DNA of 64,000 nt from Planococcus sp. MER TA 32b (GTDB taxonomy: Bacteria > Bacillota > Bacilli > Bacillales_A > Planococcaceae): positions 372,001 through 436,000 of the forward strand of contig JAMCAN010000001.1 of assembly GCA_023715185.1 (NCBI GenBank), in the 5' to 3' direction. Position 1 is the stretch's first letter. Each line of letters begins with the position of its first letter. The notes beneath the pieces were generated by a model. It worked only from the letters and a program-made list of their open reading frames with translations. It did not search any database and had not been told where the DNA came from. Of this stretch, positions 60,778 to 64,000 are shown in pieces. The position numbers and the translations under genes were made by a program.

Positions 60778-62100
60778 TTACTGGTTTTTCTGGATAAGAT
60801 CTTCAACATCGGCCTGCGCCTGTGCGAGTGCTTCTTCAGCGGTCATTGAACCGAGGAAGAATTCATCGACATGCGGATTGATGTAATTATAGAATCCTGG
60901 CGCTTCGACTGGTGCAGGGGTCAGTAAAGTGTTTTCCATGCTTTCGACGGCCATCTGATAGACCATCTGGCCCTCTTCAGACAATTCATCGGATTCTGCT
61001 GCGGCTTCCGCAGCTTCAATATTCGCTACATTATCAAAGTTTTCAACTGCCCAATATTCCTGAGCTTCAGCGCCAGTCAGGTATTCAATGAATGCCCATG
61101 CAGCTTCAGGGTCGCTTGATCCTTCTGGAATCTCAGCGACAAACCCGCCGCCCCAGCTTGTGTGGCCATTTCCTGGTTCATATTCCGGAAGCGGTGCCAC
61201 GCCGAAATTCAGGTCTTCGGCATATTCACTGATCTGTGTATAGAAAGTCGGCTGTTGCACAAGCATCGCCAGGTCGCCGCTGAAGAACGGATTGCCTTGC
61301 TGGCTGTCGATTTGCGCTTGATAAGAGTTGACGACATTTTCGCCGATCCGGTCTCTCCATGATTTAAGCCAATTAAGCACTTCCACATTTGTTCCGGTAT
61401 TGATATTTACATTATCGACGTTATTATCTTCGCCGAAATAGTTCTCGCCATTTGCGTTCAGCAGCCAAACATCGTAGCCGACGCCCCATAACGGGTAAAA
61501 GCCGAGGCGGTCATAATCATCGCCATTTTTCACGTCGAGCATAGCGGCGTATTCTTCAAGCTCTTCCCAAGTTGCCGGCGGATCTTCGGGATCAAGGCCG
61601 ACTTCTTCGAATGCGTCTTTATTATAGAAGAGGACCCGCGTGTCGGTGTTGAAAGGAATGCCGTAGGAATCCCCTTCATAAAGAGTCGCATTCCAAAGTT
61701 CCGGATAAAATTTATCCGCAAAGCCGTCATCCATGAATTCAGAAAGATTCATCGCCTGGTTTTCTTGTCCCCGGATTGCGGTAGCGTTAATGTCGTTGAT
61801 GACGACATCCGGCGGATTTCCGGCAGCAATCGCCGCAAGCTCTTTAGTCCAGATATCCCCCCACGGGCTGTATGTATGCTTCACTTCGATTTCATCCTGG
61901 GAAGCGTTGAAGTCTGCCACAATTTTATCGATGACCGGACGTCTGAGCTCCGAACCCCAGAATGACCAGAAGTCGACAACCGTTTTGCCGTCATCATTTG
62001 TTTCTCCTTCGCTGCTGTTGTTTGTCTGGAAACCGGCACAGGCACTGAGCGCCAAAGTTGTGCTAGTCAGGATCAATAAGGGCATGCGTAATTTTTTCAT
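60778..62100 (-). CDS. Sugar-binding lipoprotein of an ABC transporter
   Basis: A 440-residue family-1 extracellular solute-binding protein. The signal peptide ends with the lipobox LSAC (cysteine at residue 21); VVDFWSFWGSELRRPVIDKIVADFNASQDEIEV and PPDVVINDINATA are typical of sugar-binding proteins. Aromatic residues such as the repeated W in the ligand cleft suit a sugar or sugar-phosphate. First gene of the operon; its promoter faces that of the ATPase gene at 62352. Confidence 0.9.
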   Translation of the reverse strand: MKKLRMPLLILTSTTLALSACAGFQTNNSSEGETNDDGKTVVDFWSFWGSELRRPVIDKIVADFNASQDEIEVKHTYSPWGDIWTKELAAIAAGNPPDVVINDINATAIRGQENQAMNLSEFMDDGFADKFYPELWNATLYEGDSYGIPFNTDTRVLFYNKDAFEEVGLDPEDPPATWEELEEYAAMLDVKNGDDYDRLGFYPLWGVGYDVWLLNANGENYFGEDNNVDNVNINTGTNVEVLNWLKSWRDRIGENVVNSYQAQIDSQQGNPFFSGDLAMLVQQPTFYTQISEYAEDLNFGVAPLPEYEPGNGHTSWGGGFVAEIPEGSSDPEAAWAFIEYLTGAEAQEYWAVENFDNVANIEAAEAAAESDELSEEGQMVYQMAVESMENTLLTPAPVEAPGFYNYINPHVDEFFLGSMTAEEALAQAQADVEDLIQKNQ

Positions 62101-62290
62101 TTGCTCAACACTCCTTTTATTAACTTTGATTGAAATTCTGAAAAAACTTCGACTTCCGAAGTGATGGTCCTAAGACTTTCTTTACAGAAAAGTGATGTAA
62201 CTCTTTCAGAAATTATGACAAATTAACTAAAAATTCAATTTACTTATTAAGTAGGAGTATACATCACTTCTGCTTGCTTTTCCAACCCGG

Positions 62291-62320
62291 ATTTGTAATT
62301 TACAAATAACTCTCTATAAT
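62291..62320 (+). promoter_or_regulatory. Promoter with overlapping palindrome before the sugar ATPase gene
   Basis: TATAAT at 62315-62320 has TTGTAA 16 bp upstream. A perfect 17-bp inverted repeat ATTTGTAA-T-TTACAAAT (62291-62307) covers the -35 box and is a likely operator for a repressor not encoded here. Confidence 0.55.
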
Positions 62321-62351
62321 TAAAATAAAAATGAGTTAAGGGGAGTCGCAA

Positions 62352-63482
62352 ATGGCTGAGATAAAAATCAATAATCTGGGTAAAAGATATGATAAAGGTG
62401 CTTTAGCTGTGACCGATTTTAATCTTCACATAAAAGATGAGGAATTCATCGTATTTGTCGGACCGTCCGGCTGTGGTAAATCAACTACATTGCGGATGAT
62501 TGCGGGGCTGGAAGAAATTACGGAAGGCGAATTCTTCATCGACGGCAAACGCATGAATGATGTTGAACCAAAAGAACGGGATATTGCGATGGTTTTTCAG
62601 AACTATGCTTTATATCCCCATATGACAGTTTATGAAAACATGGCTTTTGGACTAAAATTAAGGAAATTCAAGAAGTCTGAAATAAAACAGCGTGTCGAAG
62701 AGGCGGCCAAAATCCTGGGCCTCGAAGATTATCTGAACCGGAAACCGAAAGCATTGTCAGGCGGTCAGCGCCAGCGTGTCGCTCTGGGCCGTGCGATTGT
62801 GCGCGATGCAAAAGTGTTCCTCATGGATGAGCCTTTATCAAACCTGGACGCCAAACTGCGTGTGCAGATGCGGGCGGAAATCGCCAAATTGCATCAGCGC
62901 CTCAAAACGACAACGATTTATGTCACACACGACCAGACAGAGGCGATGACGATGGCCACCCGGATTGTCATTCTGAAAGACGGTGTCATTCAACAGGTGG
63001 GCACGCCGAAAGAAGTTTACGATTTTCCGGCCAATCGCTTCGTAGGCGGCTTTATCGGATCGCCTGCCATGAACTTCTTCGAAGGAAAAATTTCCAATGG
63101 AAACTTTCTGGTCGATGATAAATCAGTCGCGATTCCCCCTGAAACAGCGGATCTGCTGAAAGACCTTGGCTACGACGGCAAGCCGATCGCCCTTGGAATC
63201 CGTCCGGAACATATCCATGTAAACAATGAAGATCTGAGCGGTGTGCCGGCAAGCGAATTCGAAGCTGAAATCACAGTGTCGGAACTGACTGGGGCGGAAA
63301 CGATCCTGTACGCCGTCTATGCCAATCAGGAGTTCATCGCCCGTGTTGATGCGGACACGCCAATTGAAGCGGGCCACACCGCGACACTGGCTTTCGACAT
63401 GTCGCATGTGCATTTCTTCGATATCGAAACAGGTGAACGTTTAAAAGCCGCGGAACTGCAAGCGGCTGCAGAAACCGTATAA
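62352..63482 (+). CDS. Sugar ABC transporter ATPase, MsmX/UgpC type
   Basis: A 376-residue ATPase: ABC domain (Walker A GPSGCGKST, signature LSGGQRQRVALGRAIV, Walker B VFLMDEP) and a C-terminal OB-type MalK regulatory domain (from about residue 240, with GIRPEHIHV). In Bacilli one such ATPase may serve several sugar importers. Divergent from the binding protein-permease operon at 58922-62100, which it probably energises. AAGGGGAG precedes the ATG. Confidence 0.92.
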   Translation: MAEIKINNLGKRYDKGALAVTDFNLHIKDEEFIVFVGPSGCGKSTTLRMIAGLEEITEGEFFIDGKRMNDVEPKERDIAMVFQNYALYPHMTVYENMAFGLKLRKFKKSEIKQRVEEAAKILGLEDYLNRKPKALSGGQRQRVALGRAIVRDAKVFLMDEPLSNLDAKLRVQMRAEIAKLHQRLKTTTIYVTHDQTEAMTMATRIVILKDGVIQQVGTPKEVYDFPANRFVGGFIGSPAMNFFEGKISNGNFLVDDKSVAIPPETADLLKDLGYDGKPIALGIRPEHIHVNNEDLSGVPASEFEAEITVSELTGAETILYAVYANQEFIARVDADTPIEAGHTATLAFDMSHVHFFDIETGERLKAAELQAAAETV

Positions 63483-63495
63483 TTTTTTGCAATGG

Positions 63496-63521
63496 CCATT
63501 CCTTTTATGGGGAATGGCTTT
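63496..63521 (+). terminator. Terminator after the sugar ATPase gene
   Basis: GCCATTCC/GGAATGGC stem with loop TTTTATGG and TTTTATT after it. Confidence 0.85.
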
Positions 63522-63650
63522 TATTCATTTCTGGGAAAAATTCAGCTGTCAGAAAAAGAATTTTCTAACAATAAGGCGTGTCGTGTTTAGATTTTATTCT
63601 TTAGGGAAAATAAAGTAATAGACATTTTTGGAAAAGGAGTGGTGATCTTA

Positions 63651-64000
63651 ATGGTAAAAATCGCAGTTGAAGAACCGTTTACATCCGTGCAGCAAGCATT
63701 AGTGAAAAAAGGGTATAAAGCAGTAATGCTGGAGGATAAAACCGATGCCACAAGCTATGATTGTGTCGTTGTCCGCGACAAAGAAGATTTTGCTGATTTC
63801 CATATGAACGCACCATTAGTGGAAGCGAAAGGCCGTACGCTTTTCGAAATCATCGAAGAAGTTGAAGAGCGCCTGGTGCGCAGCGGTAAAATCATGCCTC
63901 CATCTCCAATTACATCGGATAACAAATCGGGCGGCGGTGGATTTATCGCCGGAGCAGCGACTGGCGCATTGATTGGCGCAGCTGCCGGTTTAATGCTGGC
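63651..64000 (+). CDS. YkuS-like (UPF0180) protein fused to a glycine-rich hydrophobic segment, cut by the window edge
   Basis: The frame starts at ATG 63651 with AAAAGGAGTGG ahead and is open to the window end (116 residues seen). Residues 1-80 (KIAVEEPFTSVQQALVKKGYKAVMLED, YDCVVVRDKEDF, ALFEIIEEVEERL-type end) resemble UPF0180/YkuS, a sporulation-phase protein of unknown function. Residues 95 onward (SGGGGFIAGAATGALIGAAAGLMLA) form a glycine-zipper hydrophobic segment absent from standard YkuS, so this is a longer variant. Confidence 0.7.
   Translation, partial: MVKIAVEEPFTSVQQALVKKGYKAVMLEDKTDATSYDCVVVRDKEDFADFHMNAPLVEAKGRTLFEIIEEVEERLVRSGKIMPPSPITSDNKSGGGGFIAGAATGALIGAAAGLML

Overview
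The window looks like the chromosome of a Bacillales bacterium, most likely a member of the Planococcaceae (Planococcus/Planomicrobium/Sporosarcina relatives). This is inferred from the strong AGGAGG-type ribosome sites, frequent TTG/GTG starts, RsbQ/RsbR-type stress proteins, a LOV-STAS photoreceptor, CstR, a lysine riboswitch before dapA and the general gene content; no rRNA or other species marker is present.

Layout. 1-4.0 kb: end of an anti-sigma factor, a P-loop kinase, a nucleotidyltransferase, a LOV-STAS blue-light sensor and an Asp/Glu racemase. 4.0-14.5 kb: a sulfane-sulfur cluster with a CstR repressor, six CstR-type palindromes, DUF302, DsrE-like protein, two single rhodaneses, a TusA-rhodanese fusion, two rhodanese-metallo-beta-lactamase fusions, TusA, TauE exporter, a P1B ATPase and a YeeE/YedE transporter. 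14.7-24.8 kb: a selenium region with a PhnD-like lipoprotein, PhnE/PhnC-like permease and ATPase, a SenB-like glycosyltransferase next to selD, tRNA-Sec (selC), selB and selA. 24.9-33.3 kb: patatin, UspA, degenerate serine recombinase, SulP transporter, a duplicated secreted four-helix-type protein with an MPATG anchor, Yip1, RsbQ and an RsbR-like STAS protein. 33.4-64 kb: mostly housekeeping and transport (dapA, TraB, RND, MFS pumps, nucleoside and purine permeases, a NERD protein, a CarH-like regulator, two CoA-transferases around a LytTR regulator, rlmN, a sugar ABC system, start of a YkuS-like protein).

The main discovery is that the sulfur and selenium regions hold several genes that an ordinary gene caller breaks at TGA. 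With selA, selB, selC and selD all present, these TGA codons are best read as selenocysteine. They are in SelD itself (GGUGCK), a thioredoxin with a UGPC active site, a thioredoxin-like protein with USVC, a SelW/Rdx protein with CMQU between selB and selA, and a tiny membrane protein with two UGAs that I do not recognise. The first UGA of each is followed 13-19 nt later by a short hairpin with a G-containing loop, the geometry expected of a bacterial SECIS. A polysaccharide deacetylase has a similar UGA plus hairpin at codon 6 and is a doubtful sixth case.

How the genes may work together (inference): YedE and/or the Phn-like ABC system import a selenium or sulfur species; rhodanese, TusA and DsrE carriers move it as persulfide or perselenide; SelD makes selenophosphate, which feeds both SelA (selenocysteine) and the SenB-like enzyme (a selenosugar). 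CstR would tie part of this to reactive sulfur or selenium levels.

Two repeat classes also stand out: three copies of a 162-bp element with 18-bp terminal inverted repeats and compensatory base changes, and five intergenic arrays of 20- or 21-bp tandem units, each with its own sequence.
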